A stretch of 64,000 nucleotides of DNA from Siphonodentalium dalli (GCA_032622095.1 CP136067.1:173262556-173326555); one strand, 5' to 3'; positions 35,101-46,065 are shown, counted from the stretch's first letter. Numbers and translations are program-made. Notes: generated by a model from the letters alone, not told the origin.

Positions 35101-36752
35101 AACAACAAAAGTGTTGGAAGTAGATACATATAATGGGTCATATGGCCCAATTCAAGTTAAATATACCAATTTAACTTGAATTGTCATGGGTGCTGTGGGT
35201 GTTGGGCTGTCTCCATACCCTTAAAACCCACTAAGGAGCCCAAACTTTTGCAAATCTTCTTATACTGATGCAGATATTTCAAAAAACACTAGGAGACCTA
35301 GAAGTATATACCTTTACAGGACCCAATTCCAGTTAAATATACAAATTTAACCATTAAAAAAAACCAAATATCCCCCCTGAATAGAGCCCAAAATCCCATT
35401 CAGGTGCCCAAATATTTTTTTCCCATTGCCTCTATATATTCTAGAGTGAAATGTGGAATCATTTACAGAATGGGTATAGTCTGAGAGATGGCTGACTCAG
35501 AAATATGTTTTCATAGGCACGGGTGCTGTATGGTTTTATCATGGGTGCTGTGGGTGTTGGGCTGTCTCAATACCCTTAAAACCCACTGAGGAGCCCAAAC
35601 TTTGTGCAAACCATTTGCATAGATGCATACCTATCCACAAACAACAAAAGTGTTGGAAGTAGATACATATAATGGGTCATATGGCCCAATTCAAGTTAAA
35701 TATACCAATTTAACTTGAATTGTCATGGGTGCTGTGGGTGTTGGGCTGTCTCCATACCCTTAAAACCCACTAAGGAGCCCAAACTTTTGCAAATCTTCTT
35801 ATACTGATGCAGATATTTCCAAAAACACTAGGAGACCTAGAAGTATATACCTTTACAGGACCCAATTCCAGTTAAATATACAAATTTAACCATTAGAAAA
35901 AACCAAATATCCCCCCTGAATAGAGCCCAAAATCCCATTCAGGTGCCCAAATATTTTTTTCCCATTGCCTCTATATATTCTAGAGTGAAATGTGGAATCA
36001 TTTACAGAATGGGTATAGTCTGAGAGATGGCTGACTCAGAAATATGTTTTCATAGGCACGGGTGCTGTATGGTTTTATCATGGGTGCTGTGGGTGTTGGG
36101 CTGTCTCAATACCCTTAAAACCCACTGAGGAGCCCAAACTTTGTGCAAACCATTTGCATAGATGCATACCTATCCACAAACAACAAAAGTGTTGGAAGTA
36201 GATACATATAATGGGTCATATGGCCCAATTCATGTTAAATATACCAATTTAACTTGAATTGTCATGGGTGCTGTGGGTGTTGGGCTGTCTCAATACCCTT
36301 AAAACCCACTGAGGAGCCCAAACTTTGTGCAAACCATTTGCATAGATGCATACCTATCCACAAACAACAAAAGTGTTGGAAGTAGATACATATAATGGGT
36401 CATATGGCCCAATTCAAGTTAAATATACCAATTTAACCATTAAAAAAAACAAATACCACCCCTGACTAGAGCCCAAAATCCCATTCAGGTGCCCAAATAT
36501 TTTTTTCCCATTGCCTCTATATATTCTAAAGTGAAATGTGGAATCATTTACAGAATGGGTATAGTCTGAGAGATGGCTGACTCAGAAATATGTTTTCATA
36601 GGCACGGGTGCTGTATGGTTTTATCATGGGTGCTGTGGGTGTTGGGCTGTCTCCATACCCTTAATACCCACCGAGGAGCCCAAACTTTGTGCAAACTATT
36701 TGCATAGATGCATACCTATCCACAAACAACAAAAGTGCTGGAAGTAGATACC
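32110..36752 (-). repeat. ~538-bp satellite array, right, inverted
   Basis: Reverse-complement copies of the left satellite. CCATTCAGGTGCCCAAATAT recurs near 33,780, 34,315, 34,853, 35,393, 35,934 and 36,479 (spacing 538-545). Units beyond 33,590 are very similar to each other and to the left array; those from 32,110 to 33,590 are progressively diverged. Near 36,240-36,430 an extra short half-unit is present, with the change at the CAATTCAAGTTAAAT hairpin. The array ends sharply at CAAAAGTGCTGGAAGTAGAT, the same unit phase at which the left array starts. Confidence 0.95.
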
Positions 36753-37206
36753 TAACAGTGATGGAATAGGTTATGTACAGTGCCCAAATTTATGGGAGGC
36801 CAAATTCACATTTAATAATGAATTGCGCTTATTGTGCTTAAGCGCAAATAGGGCATTTACGCTTAAGCACAATTAATTGCGCTTAAGCGTAATTGTGACT
36901 ACTATCTAACCTACCATAAACTATTAGCATGACCTGGTGTATCACCTAGCAACACAAGATGAGCATTGGGCTAATTTTGAACTGTACTCAACAGTCAAAC
37001 TGTGAGTATGTGTTCAACAAGGAGAATCCCCTAATTACATATTATCAGCATCCCTCTATCCAAAGAATTGATGTCGCCTTCCCGGAACTCTAGTAATGTT
37101 TTGTTTGATGTTTTTAATGTATTTTTGCAAGAGATTTTAGCCTTTACTATGGTAATATCCTATACATGCATGCGGTGTCACTGCATGAGGGCTTTCTTAC
37201 CTCATA

Positions 37207-37415
37207 CAGTAATGCTCTATTTAATCGACTTCTTAACCACAGCAGAATTATGGGTAACTTTTCAGGATTTAGTCGGAAATATGGCTTGTTGCCATTCATC
37301 GAAAAGCTCTGAGAGCTTTCCGATGAATGGCAACAAGCCATATTTCCGACTAAATCCTGAAAAGTTATCCATAATTCTGTTGTGGTTAAGGAGTCGATTA
37401 ATTAGAGCATTACTG
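37207..37415. mobile_element. Tc1/mariner-type palindromic MITE, copy 1
   Basis: Termini CAGTAATGCTCTA and TAGAGCATTACTG are flanked by TA on both sides, the classic mariner target. The whole 209 bp folds as one stem: GCCATTCATCGAAAAGCTCT meets AGAGCTTTCCGATGAATGGC at the centre. It is inserted in E1. A 153-codon frame crossing it is only an accident of the palindrome. Confidence 0.88.
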
Positions 37416-37670
37416 TATGGTTTACTTATTGACTTAAATCAGGGGGGAAAAACCCTATTTTCATATTATCAGCATCCCTGTCCAAAAAAATGGTGTGTAA
37501 TTACTGGAGCTTTGGTGTCTCAGTCCTGAAGCTCTAGTTTTTCTTATTAAATCAGCAGCTCTTGCACAAATCTATAGCATTTCCATGATCATATAGTGTG
37601 AATGTGGTGTCAACGAGGGCTTGCTTCCCTCATATGGTGTGCCTGTATACTCGAAAATTGAAGAAAATCA

Positions 37671-37798
37671 ATGTCGCCCCGACTAATACAGAAAGTAATG
37701 CTATTGCAAGTAGCCCCAACTAATATATACCGAAGATAATATAATGCTATCACGAATCGCTCCAACTAAAACAGAAGGTGATACTATTGCGAGTCAGC
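37671..37798 (+). repeat. three ~50-bp repeats in E1
   Basis: GCCCCGACTAATACAGAAAG, GCCCCAACTAATATATACCG and GCTCCAACTAAAACAGAAGG each precede a GATA/TAATGCTAT-type segment. They are diverged tandem copies without coding meaning. Confidence 0.65.
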
Positions 37799-38013
37799 CA
37801 TTTTGATAAAGAAGTTGGGCTAGCTCCCTACCCATCCAAACCAATGAAACCAAGAAGTGACATGTCAATAGGAGTTAATGCTAAGTTATGGAGAAACCTA
37901 TTTATTCACCAGGGGTGTTTTGTTACATATAACCATGAATTGCGCTTAAGCGTAATTATTTGCGCTTAAGCGCAATTAATTATTAAATGTGAATTTGGAC
38001 TCCCATACAAATT

Positions 38014-38555
38014 GGAGTTAAATGAATGATACTAATTTTAATATTAAAAAAAAACCATATAGTTGCCTTAGGCTACACTGAGCCCAAAATCGCTTCTAAT
38101 GAGTTATATGTGCCCAAGTCATAAGTATAGGTCCCAAGTGAACCAGTTTTCAACATATGTAATATATCACACAATTAAAACCCCCCTGCCAACTGTGACT
38201 ATAAACATGGCCTAAACGAAGATATATATCTGGTAATTGTTTGTATTATTTTGATTGCAACTGTACTACTCATAGGCGTTATCATTGCATTCGTAGTAAA
38301 ATATCATGTCAGGTCTGATATTGCGCATGTGCTAGCGGATGTTTACATTGTGTGTTTATATTATTACGCCACCGTAGTGTGGTGTTTCTAGCTTTTGGTT
38401 TTTTGATATCGCATGGTCGATCGATAATTCACTGGGTGATTGTACATTCGGCAAACCTCGTCAGATTCCGTCACCGTTTCATCGTACCGATAATTACGAG
38501 AGTACAACTAAGATTGGCACATGTGTTTACGTCACCGGTGTAATTGTGGGGACAT
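38014..38555. other. no gene or repeat recognised
   Basis: AT-rich spacer between E1 and the CCGAAGGTT repeats. The plus-strand open frame at 38,352-38,543 (63 codons) shows no domain, and I see no hairpin or tandem pattern. Confidence 0.5.
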
Positions 38556-38559
38556 GCTT

Positions 38560-39330
38560 CTATTATGAAGGTTTGCTATCCCGAAGGTCCGCTATTCCGA
38601 AGGTTCTCTATTCCGAAGGTTTTTGTTATTTTTAGGTTAATTCTATATTTTAAAGTATTGAGACTAATTTGAGAGGGTTCATTTTCACAAAGATTCTTTA
38701 TATGGAGTGTGCGCTCACATCCGAACTGATCATGCGCGCACACCGATACAGATACAGGAGGAAATAACTTAACTTAGAACATTAAATGTGATTTTGTTTT
38801 GTTTTCGCTGGTTTTCTTGAGATTTTATGTCATTACGTGGGCCCATACCTTTGAATTCTTGGCATATACTATGAATGTTGTGGTATATATGGACCCTCCC
38901 GCATTGGGACATGACATAGGTTCAGTTGACTTAAGTGGTGTTCTGTGTGTGCTCCAATTTGGAGTTCAATATTTTAAGGGCCAAGTTTAGAATTTTATGG
39001 GTCCATACCTTTGAACTCTGGGCATATAATATGAATATTGGGGGGCATGTCTCTATTCCGAAGGTTCACTATCACGAAGGTCCACTATTCCGAAATTTCT
39101 CTGAATGTTCGCTATTCCGAAGGTTCACCAATCCGAAGGTTCTTTATTCCGAAGGTTCTGTGTTCCAAAGATTTTTTTTATTTTAAGGTTAATTCTATAT
39201 TCGAAAGTAACGAGAGGGTTCATTATCACGAAGATTCTTTTTATGAAGGAAATAACGTAAAACATTAAATGTGATTTTGTTTTGTTTTCGAGGGTTTTCT
39301 TGAGTTTAATGTCATTACGTATGACCTATT
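38560..39330 (+). repeat. duplicated block with CTATTCCGAAGGTT microrepeats
   Basis: Two direct copies (about 38,560-38,860 and 39,045-39,330) each start with tandem 14-19-bp units such as CTATTCCGAAGGTT. They continue with AGGTTAATTCTATATT, GAGAGGGTTCATT, ACATTAAATGTGATTTTG and TTTTCTTGAG. The second has more microrepeat units. A shared GGGCCCATACCTTTGAA-like stretch recurs at 38,838 and 39,000. No ORF is credible. Confidence 0.8.
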
Positions 39331-39784
39331 TCTCATTACATATTCACGCCAAGGAGCCCACACAATTGCTATGTTACGATGCGATTTAATGTGATTATGT
39401 GTGACCTAATATCTCAATAATCTGAGGCAAGAGTACGCCTGCTAAAGGCGAATTATAACAGTTGGGGGTATAACGCTCAATAAATACTGGAGGCTATAAC
39501 AAACTGCGCAGTAGAATATCGCTGAATGGACGAGTATGAGATGAGCCTAAATGCAATTGTGACTTTGTTTAAAGGCCCACTTAATTTTCGAGTCATTAAT
39601 TTTTTATAGTATATACGGTTTTAATAACAATTTATGCCATAAAATTTGAATAAACTACTATAATTCATCACCATTTGAAAGGCAGAATACTTCTATCTCC
39701 TAGTTTGAAACACCTTCAAAATACCGCGTCGTATATCTAGCAATTAGCAACCAACATGTCCTCCTCGGCTTTCCATAGAATTCA

Positions 39785-40295
39785 ACGTAATTTGATACTT
39801 ATGGGTATTTGTGTCCGGGAAGTGTTTTGAACGGGTCAAATCGTGACCCCGACCTGACCTTGACCATTAAAACTGTCAATGCAAGGTCAATTTGGGTAAA
39901 ACGGACAAATTTCGGCGAAATTTGATACCTAGGGATACTTTGGTCCGAGGAGAGTTTTGAACGGGTCAAATCGTGACCTTGGCCTGACCTTGACCTTCAA
40001 TATGGCCAATCAAAGGTCAACTCGGATAAAACGGATAGATTTCGACGAAATTTGATACCTATGGGTACTTTTGTCGGGGGGGGGGGGTGTTTTGGACGGG
40101 TCAAATCATGACTCTGACCTTACCTTGACCTTCAAAATTGTTAATTAAAGGTCAAGTTGGGTAAAACGGACGGATTTCGACGAAATTTGATACCTATGGG
40201 TAGTTTTCTACGGGTGGGGGTGTTTTGGACTGGACAAATCATGACCCTGACCTGACCTTGACTTTCGAAATAGTCAATTGAAGGTCAAATCGCAC
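39785..40295 (+). repeat. ~130-bp tandem repeat rich in TGACCTTGACC
   Basis: Four units recur near 39,785, 39,915, 40,050 and 40,180, each with GAAATTTGATACCTATGGGT, GGGTCAAATCGTGACC, GACCTGACCTTGACC, CAAAGGTCAA-type and GTAAAACGGAC. TGACCTTGACC is the reverse complement of GGTCAAGGTCA, which contains the extended half-site TCAAGGTCA recognised by ERR/SF-1-type nuclear receptors. Whether it binds anything is inference; the tandem structure is certain. Confidence 0.85.
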
Positions 40296-40589
40296 CTTTC
40301 ACCGGAAAGCAGATGGGAAACAGCCCGGGTGAAGTCGGGCCTATCAGCTTGTGTAATAAAGAAGACAGTTTGATGAAAGTAATGTATGCCACGAGAAACG
40401 GGAAAACTTGAAATATGGAAGTACGCAAATTTCCCGCATAAAATTTGAAAGCTAGTTTATAGAATAATTGTATTATTATTTATATTTATGGCTAATAATA
40501 CGATCTTGGTGGCGTTACCATTTCTGACTATGGTTTTCTTGTTTGTTATGGGTGGGTGGTTGGTCTCCCGTCTGGAGCATTCCCTATTA

Positions 40590-40775
40590 GTTTTATGCTG
40601 TTGTTTACATAACAATGGTCAAACATATGACCATAATATACTGTTTATGCGATATTTCTTATTTGTATACGGACAACGTCTATCTACATTTTGATGTTCT
40701 TTCTGTTTGTGGCGGTTTTTGACGGGTGGAGATATTTTCACAGGATACCCACCGCCAAGGCCAACCGTGTCTTTA
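40590..40775 (+). repeat. diverged D-family fragment (D0)
   Basis: TGTTTACATAACAATGG, ATACTGTTTATGCGATATTT, TGGCGGTTTTTGACGGG and ATACCCACCGCCAAGGCC follow the order of element D, and the end reads CCGTGTCTTTAA. It lies directly left of the first triplicated unit, where later units have a full D copy with minisatellite. Confidence 0.7.
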
Positions 40776-41067
40776 AATATCATACTCGATTGATACAAAA
40801 TCTGGGAACTTTTTGATGTTTTGACAGTTAAGTTTTTACTTTGCATCGCTTACAATCCTATAATTTCTCCAGGGTAATTATGTTTCAATGTTTCTTGCGA
40901 TACCAAAAAGGGATGCATTTTTAGTTGGGATCACCCACTACTGTGAAGTAGTTTATTCAGGAACAAATATTAACAAAGACATATCATGTCTTGTTTGTTC
41001 AATGTTATAAGTTCCCTGTCAGAACGGGTCAGAACATCAAAAACTTCGATCAAATAGATCAAATCGA

Positions 41068-41486
41068 CCAAACAATCAATTAACACATCTAGCTCTCACT
41101 AATGACTTGTCGTCTAGTAATTTATTTACTCATACAAAGCAACACATCGTCGTTGTCTATTTTTATAACCACGAAATCACAGGGTAGTTCTGAAATATAT
41201 ATTATGTTTTTCTATCTTATTCGTGACCTCATCTACATAAATATCAAACACTATCGACGCTCATGTTTATTCTAGCCAATCAGTGCACCCATATTCATAT
41301 TCAAGATCGGGTCATATGTCGATGAGGTCACAAAGAGAGAACGAAAAAAATATAAAAATTTCAGAATCACCCTGTGATTTCGTCGTTATAAAAATAGATA
41401 AGATGATGTGTTGGTTTGTTTGATTAAATAAATTATTAGACGACAAGCCATCACTGAGAGCTTGATGCGTTAGTTGATTGTTTGAT
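41068..41486. mobile_element. palindromic element J, copy 1
   Basis: The left arm (CCAAACAATCAATTAACACA, TGACTTGTCGTCTAGTAATT, CGAAATCACAGGGTAGTTCT, CGTGACCTCATC) returns inverted in the right arm (GATGAGGTCAC, AGAATCACCCTGTGATTTCG, AATTATTAGACGACAAGCCA, GTTGATTGTTTG). Arms are about 180 bp around a loop near 41,240-41,320. There is no ORF. Confidence 0.85.
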
Positions 41487-42221
41487 CACGTTTTAACTAT
41501 AATAAGCTGGATGGTGGTGAATTTTGGAGAATCATATCGCCATGTTGCTTGGCTGGACCAACCTGGATTTTTACGCTCTCTGGAGACAATATTTGGTTGT
41601 CAAGATTTTATTAAATGCTATGGATAGAAATGGAATTGAGGGGCGCTTGTGGTATTGGTCGAAAGAGGAATCCTTCGCCGACACACCCTTGGCGACATCG
41701 ATATCATTGCTCAGATAACTGTCTGATTTCCGAGCGATGGTAAATCGAAGAAATTTCTACTGTTCACCTTGTCCTTGGTATAATACCATTAACGTAAAGC
41801 AGGCGCGTATCTAGATTCGGCGTACAGGGACAGTGTAATGGGAGCAGCGGAGCGCGTTACATGCCCCATGTGGCTGGAGTAGAGATTCCTGGCATGATAT
41901 AAAGAAACCCGGTCAGATTGTAACTCACAGACACTCGACCCCCAGTCTGGTTTTTTAAAGAAACCACCTTGATAAACCTGGACATATTTACTTGTCTGTG
42001 TCGTGACCACCACTTTCGGAGTCATCACTTGGAGATACATTTCGTGCACAACGACTGTCGTGTGACGGTTTTTACTTCTGATAAGAAACACTCTTCCCCA
42101 GTATGTTTTTCCAAGAAACCACATTGTTCAACCTACACTTGCCTTACATGTCATGACTATATCTCCTTCAGTATGAGCTCTTGGAAACACCAATTTCGTA
42201 CAAAATGACTGCCTTGGGGTG

Positions 42222-42302
42222 TATATAACTTCTTCCGTTCATCCCTCACAAGTTTGTATTTACTGTTTCAACATGACAGAGACAGAAGCCATTAGATCTT
42301 AA
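42222..42302 (+). promoter_or_regulatory. TATA-like motif with downstream mini-ORF, unit 1
   Basis: TATATAA at 42,222-42,228 is followed about 30 bp downstream by CATCCCTCACAAG and by an ATG at 42,273 opening a 9-codon frame (MTETEAIRS). The spacing would suit a core promoter. No transcript evidence is visible, and a mariner MITE follows within 25 bp, so function is doubtful. Confidence 0.3.
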
Positions 42303-42322
42303 GTCGCTCTTATGCTTTGCTA

Positions 42323-42504
42323 CAGTAATGCCATAAATAATCGACTCCTTGACCACAGCAGAATTATGAGTAACTTTTCAGGATTTAGTCGGACATATGG
42401 CTTGTTGCCATTCATCGGAAAGCTCTCAATGAGAGCTTTCCGATGAATGGCAACAAGCCATAATTATGCTGTGGGTAAGGAGTCGATTATTGAGGGCATT
42501 ACTG
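42323..42504. mobile_element. Tc1/mariner-type palindromic MITE, copy 2
   Basis: CAGTAATGCCATAAATAATC and GATTATTGAGGGCATTACTG are bounded by TA. The stem centre is GGAAAGCTCT/AGAGCTTTCC. It is 27 bp shorter than the copy in E1 because the right arm lacks the CGACTAAATCCTGAAAAG part. Confidence 0.88.
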
Positions 42505-43101
42505 TATGTCTCATAAGATACGTGCTTATGAATACTTGTTCCTCTGAGATCTGATCAAACTGAATCAATTTACTCTTTGTGCGGTTTTACCTTCTCGACC
42601 TTCCCAACGATAATATCATTGCTTGCTTTTATCTGAAATATACCTCGCTGGAATTGTGCTTCTGTTTACATAACACAGCGCAATTCTATTGGTTAATCAC
42701 ACAAAAATGATATAAACGCTCTTTATTATTTCCATATCAGGAAAACATTAACAAATAACGCTCTTTATATTTACCATATCCGGATCTAAACAAAAGCCAG
42801 GTCACGTAACGTTTTTTTGCTTTTGTTTACATAACAAAGGGGAAATATTGACAATAACATACTGTTTATGCCATATTTCTGATTGGCACAAGAACAAAGT
42901 CTCTCTATATCTTACTATTCCTTCTGTTTATGGCGGTTTTTGACTGAGGTGAATATTTTAACAGCATACCCACCGCCAACGCCGCCCGTATCTTTAATGC
43001 CTACGTGTGAAAAGGACCATAATTCCTTTTGTCCTGAAAACATATATTTACTTCAGCATTGTCGCTAAATTGAATGATTGGAGTGTTAAAAAAAAAAGAA
43101 A

Positions 43102-43549
43102 GGGAGTGTGTCGTCCACTGACAGTTTAAGAATGGGAGTGTGTCGTCCACTGACAGTTTGAGAATGGGAGTGTGTCGTCCACTGACAGTTTAAGAATGGG
43201 AGTATGTCGACCACTGACAGTTTAAGAATGGGAGTGTGTCGTCCACTGACAGTTTAAGAATGGGAGTGTGTCGTCCACTGACAGTTTAAGAATGGGAGTG
43301 TGTCGTCCACTGACAGTTTAGGAATGGGAGTGTGTCGTCCACTGACAGTTTAGGAATGGGAGTGTGTCGTCCACTGACAGTTTAAGAATGAGAATGTGTC
43401 GTCCACTGACAGTTTAAGAATGAGAGTGTGTCGTCCACTGACAGTTTAAGAATGGGAGTGTGTCGTCCACTGACAGTTTAAGAATGGGAGTGTGTCGTCT
43501 ACTGACAGTTTAAGAATGGGAGTGTGTCGTCCACTGACAGCTTAAGGGT
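43102..43549 (+). repeat. 32-bp minisatellite, 14 copies (unit 1)
   Basis: Exactly 14 x 32 bp. Copy 4 carries GTATGTCGACC and copy 2 GTTTGAGAAT, as in the third array; the array at 2,962 has the same copy-2 and TCGACC marks but two fewer units. Confidence 0.95.
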
Positions 43550-43658
43550 ACACCCGCAGATCATGCCATGAATCTCTACTTCAGCTACAGCCTTAAATAT
43601 CATACTCGACTGATACAAAATCTGGGAACTTTTTGATGTTTTGACAGTTAAGTTTTTA

Positions 43659-43779
43659 TCACTGAACAAACAGTGCATGTAATAAGTTTCTTAGTTAATA
43701 CCGGTTCCTTTATAATGTAGTTATCTGTAGGTAAAGGTCCCAACTCGAAGTGGCACGAGTTAAGTGACTTGGTGAGTGA
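43659..43779. mobile_element. 121-bp insertion with TTTTA duplication, unit 2
   Basis: The element runs TCACTGAACAAACAGTG to GGTGAGTGA and is flanked by TTTTA on both sides. Unit 1 has the empty site AAGTTTTTACTTTGC with a single TTTTA. The ends TCACT and AGTGA are inverted. A 5-bp duplication with short inverted ends fits a MITE; the superfamily is not decided. Confidence 0.8.
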
Positions 43780-44031
43780 TTTTACTTTGCATCGCTTACA
43801 ATCCTATAATTTCTCCAGGGTAATTATGTTTCAATGTTTCTTGCGATATCTTATAAAAAAAAGTCACCAAAAAGGGATGCATTTTTAGTTGGGATCACCC
43901 ACTACTGTGAAGTAGTTTATTCAGGAACAAATATTAACAAAGACATATCATGTCTTGTTTGTTCAATGTTATAAGTTCCCTGTCAGAACGGGTCAGAACA
44001 TCAAAAACTTCGATCAAATAGATCAAATCGA

Positions 44032-44450
44032 CCAAACAATCAATTAACACATCTAGCTCTCACTAATGACTTGTCGTCTAGTAATTTATTTACTCATACA
44101 AAGCAACACATCGTCGTTGTCTATTTTTATAACCACGAAATCACAGGGTAGTTCTGAAATATATATTATGTTTTTCTATCTTATTCGTGACCTCATCTAC
44201 ATAAATATCAAACACTACCGACGCTCATGTTTATTCTAGCCAATCAGTGCACCCATATTCATATTCAAGATCGGGTCATATGTCGATGAGGTCACAAAGA
44301 GAGAACGAAAAAAATATAAAAATTTCAGAATCACCCTGTGATTTCGTCGTTATAAAAATAGATAAGATGATGTGTTGGTTTGTTTGATTAAATAAATTAT
44401 TAGACGACAAGCCATCACTGAGAGCTTGATGCGTTAGTTGATTGTTTGAT
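44032..44450. mobile_element. palindromic element J, copy 2
   Basis: Offset exactly 2,964 bp from copy 1 and virtually identical, including the loop. It was carried along by the segmental duplication rather than inserted anew. Confidence 0.85.
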
Positions 44451-45185
44451 CACGTTTTAACTATAATAAGCTGGATGGTGGTGAATTTTGGAGAATCATA
44501 TCGCCATGTTGCTTGGCTGGACCAACCTGGATTTTTACGCTCTCTGGAGACAATATTTGGTTGTCAAGATTTTATTAAATGCTATGGATAGAAATGGAAT
44601 TGAGGGGCGCTTGTGGTATTGGTCGAAAGAGGAATCCTTCGCCGACACACCCTTGGCGACATCGATATCATTGCTCAGATAACTGTCTGATTTCCGAGCG
44701 ATTGTAAATCGAAGAAATTTCTACTGTTCGCCTTGTCCTTGGTATAATACCATTAACGTAAAGCAGGCGCGTATCTAGATTCGGCGTACATGGGCAGTGT
44801 AATGGGAGCAGCGGAGCGCGTTACATGCCCCATGTGGCTGGAGTAGAGATTCCTGGCATGATATAAAGAAACCCGGTCAGATTGTAACTCGCAGACACTC
44901 GACCCCCAGTCTGGTTTTTTAAAGAAACCACCTTGATAAACCTGGACATATTTACTTGTCTGTGTCGTGACCACCACTTTCGGAGTCATCACTTGGAGAT
45001 ACATTTCGTGCACAACGACTGTCGTGTGACGGTTTTTACTTCTGATAAGAAACACTCTTCCCCAGTATGTTTTTCCAAGAAACCACATTGTTCAACCTAC
45101 ACTTGCCTTACATGTCATGACTATATCTCCTTCAGTATGAGCTCTTGGAAACACCAATTTCGTACAAAATGACTGCCTTGGGGTG

Positions 45186-45266
45186 TATATAACTTCTTCC
45201 GTTCATCCCTCACAAGTTTGTATTTACTGTTTCAACATGACAGAGACAGAAGCTATTAGATCTTAA
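45186..45266 (+). promoter_or_regulatory. TATA-like motif with downstream mini-ORF, unit 2
   Basis: TATATAA at 45,186 and ATG at 45,237 reproduce unit 1. The only change I see in the 9-codon frame is synonymous (GCC to GCT). Unit 3 has lost this whole stretch. Confidence 0.3.
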
Positions 45267-45286
45267 GTCGCTCTTATGCTTTGCTA

Positions 45287-45468
45287 CAGTAATGCCATAA
45301 ATAATCGACTCCTTGACCACAGCAGAATTATGAGTAACTTTTCAGGATTTAGTCGGACATATGGCTTGTTGCCATTCATCGGAAAGCTCTCAATGAGAGC
45401 TTTCCGATGAATGGCAACAAGCCATAATTATGCTGTGGGTAAGGAGTCGATTATTGAGGGCATTACTG
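45287..45468. mobile_element. Tc1/mariner-type palindromic MITE, copy 3
   Basis: TA-flanked CAGTAATGCC...GGCATTACTG at the equivalent position of unit 2, same 182-bp length as copy 2. It was duplicated with the segment. Confidence 0.88.
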
Positions 45469-46065
45469 TATGTCTCATAAGATACGTGCTTATGAATACT
45501 TGTTCCTCTGAGATCTGATCAAACTGAATCAATTTACTCTTTGTGCGGTTTTACCTTCTCGACCTTCCCAACGATAATAGCATTGCATGCTTTTATCTGA
45601 AATATACCTCGCTGGAATTGTGCTTCTGTTTACATAACACAGCGCAATTCTATTGGTTAATCACACAAAAATGATATAAACGCTCTTTATTATTTCCATA
45701 TCAGGAAAACATTAACAAATAACGCTCTTTATATTTACCATATCCGGATCTAAACAAAAGCCAGGTGACGTAACGTTTTTTTGCTTTTGTTTACATAACA
45801 AAGGGGAAATATTGACAATAACATACTGTTTATGCCATATTTCTGATTGGCACAAGAACAAAGTCTCTCTATATCTTACTATTCCTTCTGTTTATGGCGG
45901 TTTTTGACTGAGGTGAATATTTTAACAGCATACCCACCGCCAACGCCGCCCGTATCTTTAATGCCTACGTGTGAAAAGGACCATAATTCCTTTTGTCCTG
46001 AAAACATATATTTACTTCAGCATTGTCGCTAAATTGAATGATTGGAGTGTTCAAAAAAAAAGAAA

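Larger units (their letters stand above)
36791..38007. mobile_element. foldback element E1, 1,217 bp, 6-bp target duplication
   Basis: The left end is TATGGGAGGCCAAATTCACA and the right end is its inverse with one or two changes. CAAATT flanks both sides (36,785-36,790 and 38,008-38,013). Next to each end are palindromic motifs of the GCGCTTAAGCGC type. The core has three ~50-bp repeats (37,671-37,798), a mariner-type MITE at 37,207, and no transposase. Related copies are E2 (54,617) and E3 (63,554). It lies 38 bp outside the right satellite. Confidence 0.9.
40776..43595 (+). repeat. tandem segment, unit 1
   Basis: First of three nearly identical segments. From left: AATATCATACTCG, palindrome J (41,068), a non-coding stretch, a diverged ~100-bp direct repeat pair (41,957 and 42,111), a TATA-like motif (42,222), a mariner-type MITE (42,323), then a D copy and the 32-bp minisatellite. 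Corresponding features in units 1 and 2 are 2,964 bp apart. Unit 1 lacks the 121-bp insertion found in units 2 and 3. Open frames of up to 111 codons start at non-ATG codons or overlap each other on opposite strands and are not supported as genes. Confidence 0.92.

Noticed and set aside
4080-36760. Target-site duplication for a 32.7-kb element bounded by the satellite arrays
   Set aside because: Comparison of the outer flanks (ACTATACTATAGACACTG and CCTAACAGTGATGG) gives no convincing shared bases, so transposition of the whole block is not claimed.
37068-37529. 153-codon plus-strand frame
   Set aside because: It runs straight through a palindromic mariner-type MITE, and the same peptide appears on the opposite strand because of the palindrome.
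41524-44682. Identical 64-codon frames in the tandem segments
   Set aside because: The frame begins at TTG, shows no domain, and is identical only because the DNA is a recent duplication. The third copy carries a 1-base insertion.
41789-45088. 111-codon minus-strand frame in tandem segments
   Set aside because: It overlaps an open frame on the other strand and has no domain; unit 3 truncates it. Recent duplication explains its conservation.
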